DNA of 64,000 nucleotides from Fulvia fulva (lineage: Eukaryota > Ascomycota > Dothideomycetes > Mycosphaerellales > Mycosphaerellaceae). Shown here in pieces: positions 9,834 to 21,915 of this stretch (position 1 is its first letter; every line of letters begins with the position of its first letter). Both the position numbers and the translations under genes were made by a program. The notes under the pieces are model-generated. The model worked only from the letters and a program-made list of their open reading frames with translations. It was not told the DNA's origin and made no database searches. The stretch spans positions 1,116,001 through 1,180,000 of the forward strand of contig NC_063021.1 in the NCBI RefSeq assembly GCF_020509005.1, written 5' to 3'.

Positions 9834-12800
9834 TGATGGAGTGTCGTCCGCGACTCGAATGAACATTTAATGAGAGGTGGTGGCAAGCTTTCCAGAGCTG
9901 TTGACAATAGAGTTCGGCTGGATGGATGTATAGGATCGTCAAGGACGACCTTCGTTTCTTCTACAGCACTACTATTCTGTCAAATCTGTCTTTCTGTCCT
10001 TGCGCTATGCACTGCGCTCCGCCCCACGTAGGTGTGTTATGATATACACATGTATTTAAGATCCCGATACGCCAAAGTATATGTGAATGAGCATTCCGGA
10101 GCAGGGCCAACGTTAAATGGGCTCTCCAGGATAGGACGACGGTGAACATGTTTGGGCATCAAATTGTTGGCAAGAAGTGGCAGCTAACGAAGCAGACCTC
10201 GATGGCAGAATCGGAGAGTGATGCATTGCCAAGAATGTGCGGAAGTCCACTAGACAGCGAATGATCCATTGCCTTCGATGCCTCGTGGGTATCCCTCCAG
10301 CCAACGGCGTACGTCCTGTGGCTGCGACAATCTTGTCGTCGACTCTTCGATGATGCAGTGCCTTGCTTTGTACGCAAGAAGCACTGCAGCAGCATGAGAG
10401 AGAATCGTCGAGTAGAAGGTCGGTTGTAATGATCGAGCGACGCGTCGAGACGCGACGCACATGGTCTGTGGTAGAAGCAGACACGGACGCAGCACATGGC
10501 CTGTTCTTTTGTGTTATCGACAATGCTTCCCCCAGAGCGCTGCTGTGACATGTCCTTGCTCTTTCGAAAGCGCATCAGATAGTCTCGCCGTCGACGGGGA
10601 GAATATGTAGCGCCTCGAGGGTGCGAGTCCTCCGTAATGCCCAAGTCCGTTGTTCCCATGCTCTTGAATTAGTGTGTGATGATCAGACTGCCACGTAGCG
10701 TCTTTGCGGTTGATGGTGATGGTCGAGGGAAAGGGAGAGCCTAAACGTGCCGTGAGTGCGACATTGACCTTCATCAACTTCCGTTCATGAACAAGTAAAT
10801 CACCCATTCCATCCAGACATACGATCATCGAGCGTGTGTCCGTCATGAACTAGAGAGTCTCAGGTGCTGTGTTGAGACCGCGCTCCGTTGTCCTTTTCGC
10901 AGATGTTACTGAATCCCGATATGGCAGCAGCAACTCCTGCACCCTCACGCGTCCACGCCGAAGTTGCACCTCCTCGAACCAGATCAGCAGATCTATGGAA
11001 AGAGCAACATGCTGGAATGTGCAATTCGTTTCCCGGTGGCAGAGTGTGCCATGTGTTCAATCTCCGTCACGAAGCTCGTGTTTCTGTATGTTTCAATCAC
11101 CCGTCGCAATGTGACCTGCTTGCGGTACAAGCTGCCGGAGTGCGTCCACTCCAGTGCAGGCAGCAGCGTGCCACAACCGTCGTCAAGACTCTATCATCAA
11201 GTAAACATCAGGTGCGGGTGGAGAGTAAGTACTTGGCGATGTGTGCGATGGATGGAAAGATGAGACTCTTCTCCAGTGTCAAGCGGCGAGCTCGAGTCTG
11301 ATGAAAAGGTGTACTTGCGCACGCTGGGCCAGCAAAAATTGCGCCAGTGCCGCCCCCGAAGGAGAGGCATACATGTCTCGGTCCGCGATGTGCAATGCAG
11401 CCGATCTATGTACCTTTGGACATTCGTGAGCGTCCTCAGGCCAACAAGGTCTAAGAACATGTTAGCTGTGGTGAAAATTAGGGGTGGGGAGGTGGAATGC
11501 TCACAAGTATGAGGAAGAAAGGAAGAGGACGAGTAGAGAAATCAGTCTGGGGTTTTATCACTGCGCCGCGGGCCTGTGCACCTCTGCTGACCAGCATTCA
11601 GTACGTGGAAAGTAGTGAGGCGCGTGCCATATTGAGCATGAGAATGCCAAGGCATACAGTCCTGGGCATATTTTTGACAACCCCTGTAATTACGCTAACC
11701 CCTTCCGGCTATCCATGTCCATCTCAGAAGGTGTTGCTACCTTCAATCTCACTATCAAGAATGGGCCAAGCTCTCACCTGAAGACATACAACGTATATGC
11801 AAGAGTATGCGAGAACGCTGCGAGGCAGTAATAGCCAACAATGGAGGACACACCAGGTGGTGAGCTACGCCAAGCAGTGGATACGTCCTTCCTAATGAGG
11901 AAAGGTGGAAGAACAGGGGTTGTAAAGACTATGCCCAGGACTGTATGATCCGTGGGCTGACAAGTGAACTTAGCATGTAAATTGGATCCAGCCTCACACA
12001 ACAAACCCGTGGTCACTTACTCGTCGTTGCATGGCCGTCGCTTCGTCGACGGCAACCTCTTTCACTTCACACTGCATTGGCCGCGATGGACTCTCAAATA
12101 ATTGACTTGCTGCCATGGACCCAGCCGTCATCATCTTCCTGGCCCGTCCCAGCGCATTTCGCTGAATTTATCAAATACATAAATTGGCACGCTGGAACAT
12201 CTGCCTGTACCTGTCGACCATCCTCGCCGAAAGGACACGAGAACGATTCGATGCGAGGTTGGAAGTGCTGCTGAAGAAGAAAAAGCAATAATTGTGCTTA
12301 TGCACTCCCACTGAGGCCTGCCTGGAAGTAATGCCCCGGGCGGTCTGTTGTGGTCTCAACGCAAACAGCAGGGAAAGACGGGCGGTGTAGTACATATCAT
12401 GTATGTAGCTGCATTCGTCTTACCCGTCGAGACAAATCTCTTCACATCCGTCGGTGGACATATACATCCCTTCTGCGACGACGATCAAGAGACGGCATCA
12501 TGCCGATGCAAGAGATGGGAACTCGTTCTACAGCGGTATCGAAGAAGATGATGTAGCGAAGCGATGGTTAGACATGTGCGTACACTGGCCGACGCGCATT
12601 GGCTCGAAAGCACCACCAGCGCACCATACGAACATGGCGGTTGCGGGCTCGACGCGACATGTATTGTCGCTACCGAAGACTATCGCTTGTCATTCCTGGG
12701 TGAATATCGACTTATGCAATACATTGACACTGGGCATATTTGGAAATAGTACGACATGCCTTTACACTAAATGACGCGACGATGCAAACATTGCCTGACA

Positions 12801-13302
12801 AGACGAAGACGTGATATTTGCGATTTCATGCTCGACCACGAGTATGCTTCGTTCATGAGTCGGCTGTATTGGAGCGTTGCTCCTGCTATCTATGGCACTG
12901 ACTTCTTGCGTGCACGGTGCAAGCTGTTTCTCCAGAGTTTGATTAGGACTGTTCTCGACACGATGCATCCCCGACCTTCTCCAAAGCTTCAACAACAATC
13001 CTACGACTCTCGATTGGTCTACACCTGAGATACCGCTGTCGCCTTCATGGTCGCCATGTTCAGCATCGAAGTCTTTCCACGATAAAGTCCTTGCGCGCCT
13101 GCACTTTGCGCGAACATTGTCAGGCGATGCATGCGTGTTCACTCAGCACTGCCAAGGTCCAACATCAGTCGCTGCATTGGCTTCAGAGCCCGGGAGGTCT
13201 TTGATTGCGGTCTCGACTTTGCTGAAAGTACAACTGTACAACAGGATGCGCCTCACCCTCCGCTGGACGTGCGCCCTGGCTTCCGCATTACCGTAAGCTA
13301 CA
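9834..13302. other. Long intergenic region, no supportable gene
   Basis: Almost 3.5 kb with only short, overlapping open frames on both strands. The longest (10159-10659 and 10514-10846 minus, 12762-13142 minus) lack recognisable motifs or a consistent splice model. The region contains the imperfect inverted repeat at 11653-11947, so it may include decayed mobile-element sequence. Lineage-specific or non-coding transcripts cannot be excluded. Confidence 0.5.
11653..11947. repeat. Imperfect inverted repeat, arms of 35 bp
   Basis: The arm at 11653-11687 begins CATACAGTCCTGGGCATA and ends ACAACCCCTGT. The reverse complement of 11913-11947 has the same 18-bp start and 11-bp end. In all, 32 of 35 positions match, and the three mismatches lie in a 6-bp central patch. 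The arms enclose 225 bp, consistent with a small MITE relic or a hairpin. No target-site duplication is evident next to the arms. Confidence 0.55.
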
Positions 13303-15228
13303 ATGGCGGTGTGCGCACGCCTTTCACTCGTTTTACATCTGCTCTTCTCGACAGTCGTTTCTACTGAGCTTGGAAATGAAGCTATCCCAGCCTATGTCCA
13401 GCCTAACACAGACACATCGCCAGCAAAACCCGACGGACCTATCGTGCCCGATCGAAGCAAGCCGACAGTGACGGTCACCCTGAGTAGAGCACACCCACCT
13501 GCGCAGACAATCTTTGTTCAGCCTGTGCCTGTTGAAGGCTGTAAGAAAGTACAGGCCGCGGGTGTGAAGGGCGATGAAACGCGTGCCGAAGCCATCAAGG
13601 AGGCTTTTAGACATGGATGGAGTGGCTACTCGAAATATGCATATGGAATGGATGAGCTGCAGCCACTCAGCGCGAAGGGCAACAATAATCGTTATGGCTG
13701 GGGTTTGACAATCGTCGACTCTATTGATACTGCCATAATCATGGGTCTGAACGACATTGTGAGCGATATGCTTGATTTCATCGGAAAGATCGACTTTACC
13801 AGGACGCGTGCAGATCACATCAACGTGTTTGGTGAGTGTGCTATCAAGAAGTGCAATCAGCGATCAGACTGACATTCTCGTAGAAACCAACATTCGCTAC
13901 ATTGGCGGTTTGCTCTCTGCGTACGACTTGCTGAAGAGTGGCCAGTTTTCGGGCAACTACGACGAAGACCAAGTCGATGCACTTCTTGAGCAGGCCGTGA
14001 CGCTCACAGATAGAGTCGCGCATGCCTTCGACACGCGAACAGGTCTTCCAGCTGCCGACCTCGACTACAACAACGGCAGACCCATAACCGCAACGTACAC
14101 CGACCCTTCTAACAACGCAACGTACAACTCTACCAATGCCGCCTCCATCGGGACCTTCATCCTCGAGTTCACCCGACTCTCCGACCTAACTGGCAACCAG
14201 ACCTACCGCCAGATCGCAGAACGCGCGAATAGCTACCTCATCAAACCCAGCCCTTCTCCCATCTATCCTGGTCTGATCGGCACTCAGTTCGATATCGACA
14301 CGGGCGAAATGCTCACATTCGACGGCGGCTGGCAAGCAGGTGTAGATTCCGCTCTCGAGTACTTGATCAAGACCTACCAATACCACACCACGAACACCAC
14401 AACCACATACAAAGACTTCTGGCTGAAAGCCGTCGAGTCCACAACCGAGAACATCGCGGTGCATCCTTACGGATTTCCGGACTTGACGTTTGTAACCCGT
14501 CTCGATAACAATGGCTCCCTGGAATACCTCGCGGACACCTTCTCTTGCTTCGCAGGCGGGAACTTTCTCCTCGGCGGTGCATTTCTCGACAGCCCTGATA
14601 TTACAGATCTGGGTGTAGCATGGACAGATGGATGCCATAAAAGCTATAACAGCACGTTGACGGGTCTCGGTCCTCTAGCATGGGCGTGGTTCAATGAGAC
14701 TAATCAAGCCTACGATGCTGATAATGAGAATGACGCAGCCGCGAGGAAGAATGCCGCACGAAAGGGGTTCTGGATATTCCCACAAGTGGAGAATTGGTTC
14801 TCAAGGCCAGAGCCGTTGGAGAGTGTATTTTATGCTCATAGAATTACGGGTGATGAGAGGTGGGCGGACCACAATTGGGAGATTTTCAAGGCGCTCAACG
14901 AAACATCGAGGAACAGCATTGCATTTGCGGCTGTGAACAATGTCGATATGCCGGATGGTGGAAGTCTCAGTGACAGTCTCGATTCGTGAGTAGCGGCGGT
15001 CTTGGTTGAAGTGAAGTAGGTGCTGACTATCGTGGCAGATTCTTCTTTGCAGAGGTGCTGAAGTACCTCTACCTTACATTTGCGGAGCCTGATGTTATCG
15101 ATCTCAGCGAATGGGTCTTCAACACCGAGGGACATCCTTTCAGAGCAACTTGTGCTGGTGGTGCGAGCAGTAGCCATGGGAGTGCTCATGTGCATGGAAG
15201 GCGACACATACATGGCTTGCCTCTATAG
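13303..15228 (+). CDS. Class I alpha-1,2-mannosidase, GH47, secreted/secretory pathway
   Basis: Three exons, 13303-13831, 13884-14985 and 15039-15228, total 1821 nt (606 aa). An N-terminal hydrophobic signal (about residues 1-20) precedes a low-complexity Pro/Thr stretch. The GH47 barrel then begins with [19 protein letters not shown] and [18 protein letters not shown]. The motif [17 protein letters not shown] follows the first intron. Near the end are [15 protein letters not shown] and FNTEGHP, the calcium-binding region of the family. These enzymes trim alpha-1,2-linked mannose from N-glycans in the secretory pathway, or from substrates outside the cell. Several N-x-S/T sites are present. 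The His-rich C-terminus ([17 protein letters not shown]) is unusual. The usual Glu before the late SF motif is Asp here (SLDSFFF). An alternative upstream ATG cannot be spliced in frame. Confidence 0.92.
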
Positions 15229-15789
15229 ATGCAGAATCCACCCATAACGTTTACTGCAGCTTCTATGCACCACAAGACATGACCATTCTGCGCTCGGTCC
15301 ATTGGCATCGTTCTCAAGCATAGGGCCTTCTCACCACAATGCTGACACGCAGCACATGCAAGACCGCCATCCCTGCAGCGATCTCCCTCCTATCGCTTCA
15401 CCTACCAGGTCGTCGGTAAGATCAAGATAGACTTCTCCCAAAACACGAAGGTCATTGGATGCCAGCACGATAAGATCGACAATGACGACGAAGAAGCACA
15501 GAAGGTGGACCCTGCGGCGTTGGTTGCCGTTGGTAGTTGAGGCGATCGCGCATCGCGCTACGACCCTTTTTGTACAATGCAGAGCAGCCAGAGCGTAAGA
15601 AATTAAGAGTGTGCTATTGCAGACGCCACGTCGGACGTGACATCATTGAAGGTTCGACTTCAACGATTTTCTGTAAACACTAGATTGGGTAAGTACGTTC
15701 TCTCACTGTGTGCTCTGTATTCTTTCGTCGTAACAGGTCTTTCCTCATCTCGTCTCTCATGTACCTTGTGATATCGCATATTGCTCGCT
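15229..15789. other. Intergenic region with a short coding-like remnant
   Basis: This is the spacer between the GH47 and MFS genes. A 53-codon open stretch at 15379-15540 (+) follows a possible acceptor (CTGCAG). Its sequence looks protein-like (YRFTYQVVGKIKIDF, then an acidic tail) and it ends in a stop. No matching upstream exon was found. It may be a remnant of an NTF2-like domain gene or chance. Otherwise it is the promoter of the downstream transporter. Confidence 0.35.
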
Positions 15790-17409
15790 ATGGCCCAAGA
15801 CTCCGCCCGAACGAGTCGAACGATGTCGCCGAAGAGTACCGATGACGAAGAGAAAGATATTGGACAAAGCCAACGAGAACATCCTTCAAGTCAAGATACC
15901 ACACAATCACACGACCCCGAAAAGCAAACATCTAACAATGCCTCCCACAACGATGACGACCAGAAGAAACTCGACGATTGGGACAGTCCAGGCGATGCAG
16001 ACAATCCCCTCAACTGGCCTACCTCCAAGAAGGCCTACCATACCCTCATCCCATCCACCATAGCCTTCGTCTGCACCCTCGGCTCCTCCATCATTACCCC
16101 AGGCCAAGAATCTATAATGTCCGACCTAGGAGTGTCAATGGAGGTCTCCCTCCTCCCCTACGTCCTCTACGTAATAGGGCTCGCCTTCGGCCCTATGCTC
16201 GCTGCCCCGCTATCAGAGACCTTCGGTCGAAGAGCGGTGTACTGGACGGGGATGCCGGTGTTTATGCTCTTCACGCTCGGGGCAGGGTTCAGCAATAATA
16301 TTGCTGCATTGTGTATATGCCGGTTCTTCTCTGCCGTGTTTGGAAGTCCGGGGTTGTCGATTGGGAGTGCGACGATAAGTGATATTTGGACACCCCTTCA
16401 GCGCGCTGCGCCTATGACATTCTACGTCACGACACCATTCCTCGGTCCCGCGATTGGGCCTTTGGTAGGCGGGTTCGTGGCAGAGAAGATGGGTTGGAGG
16501 TGGACGGTGTGGACGTTGCTGTTCTTTGAGGTGGCATGTCTAAGCCCGGCACTATTCATGAAAGAGACGTACAAGAAAGCGATTCTGAGAAAAAGGGCCA
16601 AAGCACGAGGACTGAGATATCCAGAGCCGGAGAGGACGCCAGTGCAGGCCGCGAAGTTCTTCTTGCGAAGTACGTTGACGCGGCCGGCGCATATGTTCTG
16701 CGTGGAGCCGGTAGTACTGTGCTTCACGTCGTATGTGTCGATCAACTTCGGGACGTTATATGCCTTCTTTGCCGCTTTCCCGTACGTCTTTGAGACGCAG
16801 TACGGGTTTGGGCTTGGGCAGGTGGGTTTGTTCTTCATTGGGTTGGGTGTGGGATCTACTGCGGGTGGTGCGTTTATTATCGTCTTCAGCAAACTGATGT
16901 ACGGGAGGAAGATAGCCCAGCATGGAAAGGTGCCACCGGAGGCGAAGCTGTATCTGGCCATGATTGGATCTTTGTGCTTGCCAGTTTCCTTGTTCTGGTT
17001 CGGCTGGACGACGCAGGAAAAGGTCCATTGGATGGCGCCAGTTGTTGCTGAGGCTATCTTTGGCTTCGGTAACTTGCTCATATTCATGAGCTCCGTGCTT
17101 TACGTCATGGACTTTTATGGTATGTTGAGCCTAGACTATGACCTCCGTCTCGAGCATTACTGATTCTGAACATTTGTAGGTCCTCTGGTTGGTGCATCAG
17201 CAATGGGCGCGAACAACCTAGGGAGGTATGCCTTGGGTGCCATCTTCCCTCTGTTCATCGTGCAGATGTACCGAGGGCTTGGGATAGGATGGGCGACGAG
17301 TCTGCTAGGCTTTGTCAGTGTAGTATTAGCGCCCATCCCGTGGGTACTCTTCATGTTTGGGCCTACGCTGCGGAGTCGGAGCACGTATGCGAAGCCAGAG
17401 GGCAATTGA
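15790..17409 (+). CDS. MFS transporter, DHA1 family (polyamine/multidrug exporter-like)
   Basis: Two exons, 15790-17119 and 17180-17409, with a 60-nt GTATGT...TGTAG intron, total 519 aa. About 80 charged residues (many D/E/K/Q/S) end in the family motif DWDSPGDADNPLNWPTSKK. Twelve helices follow, with the loop motif SETFGRRAVYW, the TM5 motif FLGPAIGPLVGGF and WRWTVWTLLFFE. The second exon continues GPLVGASAMGANNLGRYALG. Relatives export polyamines, fungicides or toxins across the plasma membrane by proton antiport; the substrate cannot be told here. The gene at 47669-49475 belongs to the same subfamily, with similar motifs but different intron positions, so the two are not a recent duplication. 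Confidence 0.9.
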
Positions 17410-17839
17410 ATGTCGTTGACGAGATACCCCATGAAGTTATGTTATACGCTATCTCGCTCGTCAATTCTATACAGCGCTCAGCTGAGGCGTGGAAGACGCC
17501 TGTCGAAAGTCCTAAGTCAACTGCATGGTGGGGGCGGTAGAGACCGGGGCTTCGCTTGGGTGGCATGAACGTCGTGACTTAGGTCTATTTTGCGTGATGA
17601 GCCACATCAGCCATTGTGTAGGTGTGAGTAGTCGACTGCTGGATAGCCTTCGCGGTAGGTGTGTTAAGCATCACAGCAGCGGCTGCTGTAGAACCCCAAA
17701 GGCATTCATCCGCACATTCATAGCATGTTCATCGGCGTGCAGCCCATGTCCTTGGCAGTGCGAGGTTGTTAGTCTCATCGAGGCGCTCTTATGGAGCGAG
17801 CTCGTGTGCGAAACGGCGTTCGTGGCCGGTTTGGCCAGT
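17410..17839. other. Convergent intergenic spacer
   Basis: A 430-bp spacer between two convergent genes (MFS transporter and CCDC124-like). It should hold both 3' untranslated regions. I see no gene, repeat or RNA element. Confidence 0.5.
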
Positions 17840-18536
17840 TCAACCAGTGAGGAACGACTCTTTCTTGGTCTTCTCGCTATCCCTCAGCGCAGCGATCTCT
17901 TCCTTGGACATATCGTGCGTTCCATGTACCTGGTTGAACGGGTTGTCTGGGTGCTTCTCGAACTCTTTGCGAATCTGATCGACCTTCTGCTGTCTCCTCA
18001 GACCCTTCTCGTCCTTCATCTCTTCCAGTCGTCGCTCCTCGAAAGCAGCATATGCTGCCTTGAATCTCCTCTCGGGGTGGCGGTCGATCTTGTCTTTGTT
18101 GTCGGTCGTCAATGTGAGTGCATCGAGAGCGTTGTCGATACCAGTGGCATTCAGTGCTGCGAGCTCTTTCTTAGATGAGGGCGCATCAAGACCTGACAGA
18201 TCGAGACCGCGTGACTTCTTCGCTGGTGCTGCTTTACCCTTGCCGCCTTTCGTAGGCAGCGAGGCCTCTTCTTCTGCAAGGAGTGCTTCCTTCTCGGCCT
18301 TCTTTCGTGCTGCTTCTGCCTGTTTCGCTGCCGCTGCCTCACTGTCTGAAAGTCAGCATATCCTCGGTTTGCCGCATTGTCTTCACTCACGCCTTGCTGT
18401 TATCTTTGCCACCCTTCTTCCATTCTGCTGCCTCTGCTTCCTCCTTCTTTGCGTTGTTTGCCGCCGACTTCTGTGCTGCTACCTCTGCCTTCTTCGCGTT
18501 GCCGGCGGCCTTCTTGCGGTTCTCGCCCTTGGCCAT
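17840..18536 (-). CDS. CCDC124/Lso2/Oxs1-family ribosome-associated protein
   Basis: Two exons, 18536-18391 and 18341-17840, with a 49-nt intron, giving 215 aa. The N-terminal half is a Lys/Ala/Glu-rich coiled coil (MAKGENRKKAAGNAKKAE), matching the ribosome-binding helix of CCDC124/Lso2. The C-terminal half holds the DUF1014 core, with DRHPERRFKAAYAAFEERR and FEKHPDNPFNQV. Vertebrate CCDC124 and yeast Lso2 bind idle 80S ribosomes and help recovery from starvation; fission yeast Oxs1 is linked to oxidative stress. Of two close AG acceptors (CAG and CAGACAG), only the second keeps the frame open. Length is normal for the family. Confidence 0.88.
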
Positions 18537-19403
18537 GGTAATCGGTTGTCGCAGTCTCAGGTTCGGTGGTATGGGGTGTAGGAGGGAGGCTACTAGGTAT
18601 TGCTGCAATGTCTTGGTCGTGAAGTAGAGTAGTTTGAAGGTATTTGGAAGAACGTTAGAAGTGTTCTAATGTGACGCATCTCAGTCCTTCAAGGTGGGCT
18701 GCCGAGACCCCGCCACTAGGCCGATACCGCATATGAGCATGGACTGCTGGCATCAGTGAATGATCTTATGATTCTGCGAGACATGTGCTGAAACGAGATG
18801 GGCTAATATGTGAGAACCGGTGCTTCTACCCTACATATGGCTCCAGTCCGAGCTTGCGCACGATACTGGAAGGAACATAAAGGTTTGGCTCTAATGACAC
18901 CCGTTGATGGTGCCTATGAAGGCCTCGATGCATTCCGGAGCATCAAGACGGCTGCCCATCGTACGTCAAATGGCATCGACCTGAGTCAGTCGAAAAGCAC
19001 ATGTCGCCTCTCGATCAGTGTTGACCCCCATTACAACCCTCCTCAGGCCGGAAAGTGATTCGCAGGAAGTCCAGCAAGACTCTCATGCTCGAGCAGCTCC
19101 GCGTTATCTGTACGACAGGAGGGGCGCGACTGCACCGATGCGCTTGGACTTGAGTACATCTATGGGTAATGGATGAGCGACTGAGGTACATGTATGTATA
19201 TCTGTGAAAGATGAGTCGAAGAAGGAGCGATACATGGGTGTGGTGCACACCCTTGTCGTGCACGTGGACCCGAGGCTTTAGCGCGCTTGCCTGCAGATCG
19301 CGGCGTTGTTTACCTTCACTGGCTTCGCGACAACAGAGCGAACGCCCACCAACTTCTGAATGTGATCCTCTCTGTCGGCCATCTTCCCACCAGCGCATCC
19401 ACT
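18537..19403. promoter_or_regulatory. Divergent intergenic region
   Basis: 867 bp between the start of the CCDC124-like gene (leftward) and that of the BIR-domain gene (rightward). It must carry both promoters. Small open frames exist on both strands without recognisable content. An alternating purine/pyrimidine patch (TACATGTATGTATAT) lies near 19187-19201. Confidence 0.45.
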
Positions 19404-21915
19404 ATGACACTCCCGGCGAAGGAGATGCATTCGTATATTGCGCGTCTCGAGACATTCCAGCAATTACACCACCTCAGCAAGCGACGCGCCAGCTCACAGT
19501 CGAAGAAGAAGAATGCGAACACTGTGCAATGGCCGCACGAGCACCCAGATCCGAACTATGTATGCCATTTCACTACGATTGTGCATTGAGGTACCTACTG
19601 ATGTGATATAGCTCGCCAAAGCTGGGTTCTTCTACCGACCGGCGGCCGACTCCACGGATAATGTCCAGTGTTTTCTATGTACAGTAAAGCTTGACGGCTG
19701 GGAACCGAACGACGACCCGATTAAAGAGCATCTTGCGCACTCGAAAGGATGCGCCTGGGCGACAGCATGGAGCGTGACACGAAACGATGATGACGAACCC
19801 GAGATGCGAGACCCAATGTGCGACGAATTACTCGCGGCGCGGACAGCTACCTTTAGCACCGGCGACGGATGGACACATGAAGGCAAGAAAGGATGGAAGT
19901 GCAAGGCGAGCCGCATGGTTGAAGCGGGATGGTGCTGGGATCCTGCTGCTGAGGGCGAAGATGGCGATGGCGTGACCTGCTTCTACTGCAACTTGAGCTT
20001 GGATGGCTGGGAGCCGAAGGACGATCCTTTTACGGAACACAAGCGCCGCGCACCAGAATGCCGATACTTCGAGCTCTTGGAGCACTACCATGGCGCAGAT
20101 GCAGCAAATGGGAAGATGAAGAAGAGCAAGGCGAAGGCGAAGACGACACGTACCAGCACTGCCAGTAAGGCCAGTAGGATGAGCTCACAAAGTGCTGTAA
20201 GTGTCATGAGCGGGCTGAGCGACTTCCCTAGCATTCCGGGCGGCTTCGACATTCCTGGCGAAGAGAGCTTGGCCGGTGCCGATGATAGTATCATGACTAC
20301 CGCGACCAACGCTTCGTCGGCGAGTACTACGAAGGGCAAGAAGAAGATCACTAGGACGAAAGCTGCAGCCAAAGGCACCAAGGGCAGGAAGAGGGCAGTG
20401 ATCGAGGAAGAGGAGGCCGAAGTGCAAGACCCAGCATTACAACCGAGTCAGGAGGACGAAATACCAGTGCTGCCAGCGAGACCAACGAGAGGCACCCAAG
20501 CATCAAAGCAGGTTGACTCTTCGGTTGTCGAAACCAGCCACATCGACGTGGCACCTACGAAGAAAGCCACAAGAGGACGCAAAGCGAAAGCACAACCTGA
20601 GCCCGAACCAGAGCCCGAACCTCAGTCGGAGCCAGAGGCTGCTCCTGAAACCCCAGACGCAATCGCGATAGCACATCAGCGGCTCAGCGATGTCTCAAAT
20701 CAACTACAGGAAGAGCTCGACAACTCTGTCACCGATGGCCCATTGGACACATCGACCCCCAGGATAGAGTCGGCCAAGGAAAAACGCGGTGTGAAGAGAA
20801 CGTCTAATGGCATGCGAAAAGAGCAGCAGATCGAGTCGAGTGTGGTCGAGGTAGAAGTGCCAATAATGCCCGAGGCCAAGGCAAAGACGAAGGGCAAGCG
20901 AGGCCGCCCGAAGAAGACCTCAAATGCATCTACAGATGCAGACACCGATACCGCGCAGACATCAGAACCTGTCGTGGCGCCTGAAGATCCAATAGAACTG
21001 GACCCGCAGGAAGCTGCGCAAGCCCGACTTGATGCCGATGGTGCAGAAGCCAAGGCCTCTGAGCCAGCCGCGAAGAAGGGTAAAGGCAGACCCAAAGGCA
21101 AGAAGAATTCAACAGCACGCTCATCGCGATCGTCAAAGACAGCCTCAGCGTCTGCGGAACCCCAACCAGAAGCCGAAGTCGAAGAGCCTGAGGACCTCGA
21201 AAGAGACGAAATAGAGATCGAGAAGGAGCTGGAGCGTATCGCAGCTGAACAGGCATCGCAGGAAGCAATAGCTGCCGAGCAAGAGCAGGCAGAAGAGTTC
21301 GAGCCGTCACCCTCGTCAGGTCGTGTTAGCAAGGACAGCACGGAACTACAACAGCTTCGAGACGAAGTACATGCTGAGGATGCGAACATTGCACATAAGG
21401 ACTTCGCATCCCCTCCGCCTCGTCACTCACTGCGACCAAATACACCGGGCCAATTTCCCAGTCCAAGCGGCAGCGACAAGGAGAATGTGCCGTCCTCGAT
21501 CGTCCAGCCGTCCGCAAAACAGCCTCAGCCGACTATCATCCTAAGCCCGACCAAGACGACACGCATCCCACTGGCAGCGAGTACACCAAATCGCTCGCCT
21601 GCGAAGATGCTCCTGAGCCCAAGCAAGCAAGTCTCGCACCTCAGCTCAAGCGTGCCTTGGATCGCAGCAGATCTGGAGACAGTCTTAGTCCCGTCACCAC
21701 AAGCGTCACCAGGCAAATTGTCATCTCAGCTCGCTGCTGCGGCAGGAGGACTGACCAGCCCGGAGAAGAAGATGAGCGTCGAGCAGTGGGTGCGACATCG
21801 AGCACAGCAGGGAGAGGAGGAGCTCCGAAAGCGATGTGAGCAGATGGTGGCCACTTTTGAGAAGGAGGGCATGAGAGCAGTGCAGAGCTTGAACGGCATC
21901 AATGTTGTCGCTTGA
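19404..21915 (+). CDS. bir1: Bir1/survivin homologue with two BIR domains
   Basis: Exons 19404-19559 and 19612-21915 are joined by a 52-nt GTATGC...ATATAG intron that falls inside the first BIR; total 819 aa. BIR1 (about 14-105) has zinc ligands C72, C75, H92 and C99. BIR2 (about 130-205) has C175, C178, H195 and C202. Both carry the signature LDGWEP. The remaining 600 residues are low-complexity, Glu/Ala/Ser/Lys-rich, with AT-hook-like cores (KGKRGRPKKT near 480, KGKGRPKGKK near 540) and many S/T-P sites. A short helical C-terminus follows (EQWVRHRAQQGEEELRK). Fungal Bir1 is the targeting subunit of the chromosomal passenger complex with INCENP and Aurora kinase. Two BIRs plus a long tail match Bir1 of other filamentous ascomycetes and fission yeast. 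Confidence 0.9.

Noticed and set aside
10159..10846. Minus-strand frames of 110-166 codons in the gene-poor region
   Set aside because: Two overlapping frames with no splice model joining them and no recognisable domain.
12762..13142. 126-codon minus-strand frame
   Set aside because: Hydrophilic, no motif; just upstream of the GH47 gene on the opposite strand, so chance is likely.
20700..21389. 229-codon minus-strand frame opposite the BIR gene
   Set aside because: Ser/Ala/Cys-rich mirror of the Glu/Ala/Ser low-complexity tail of Bir1; antisense shadow.
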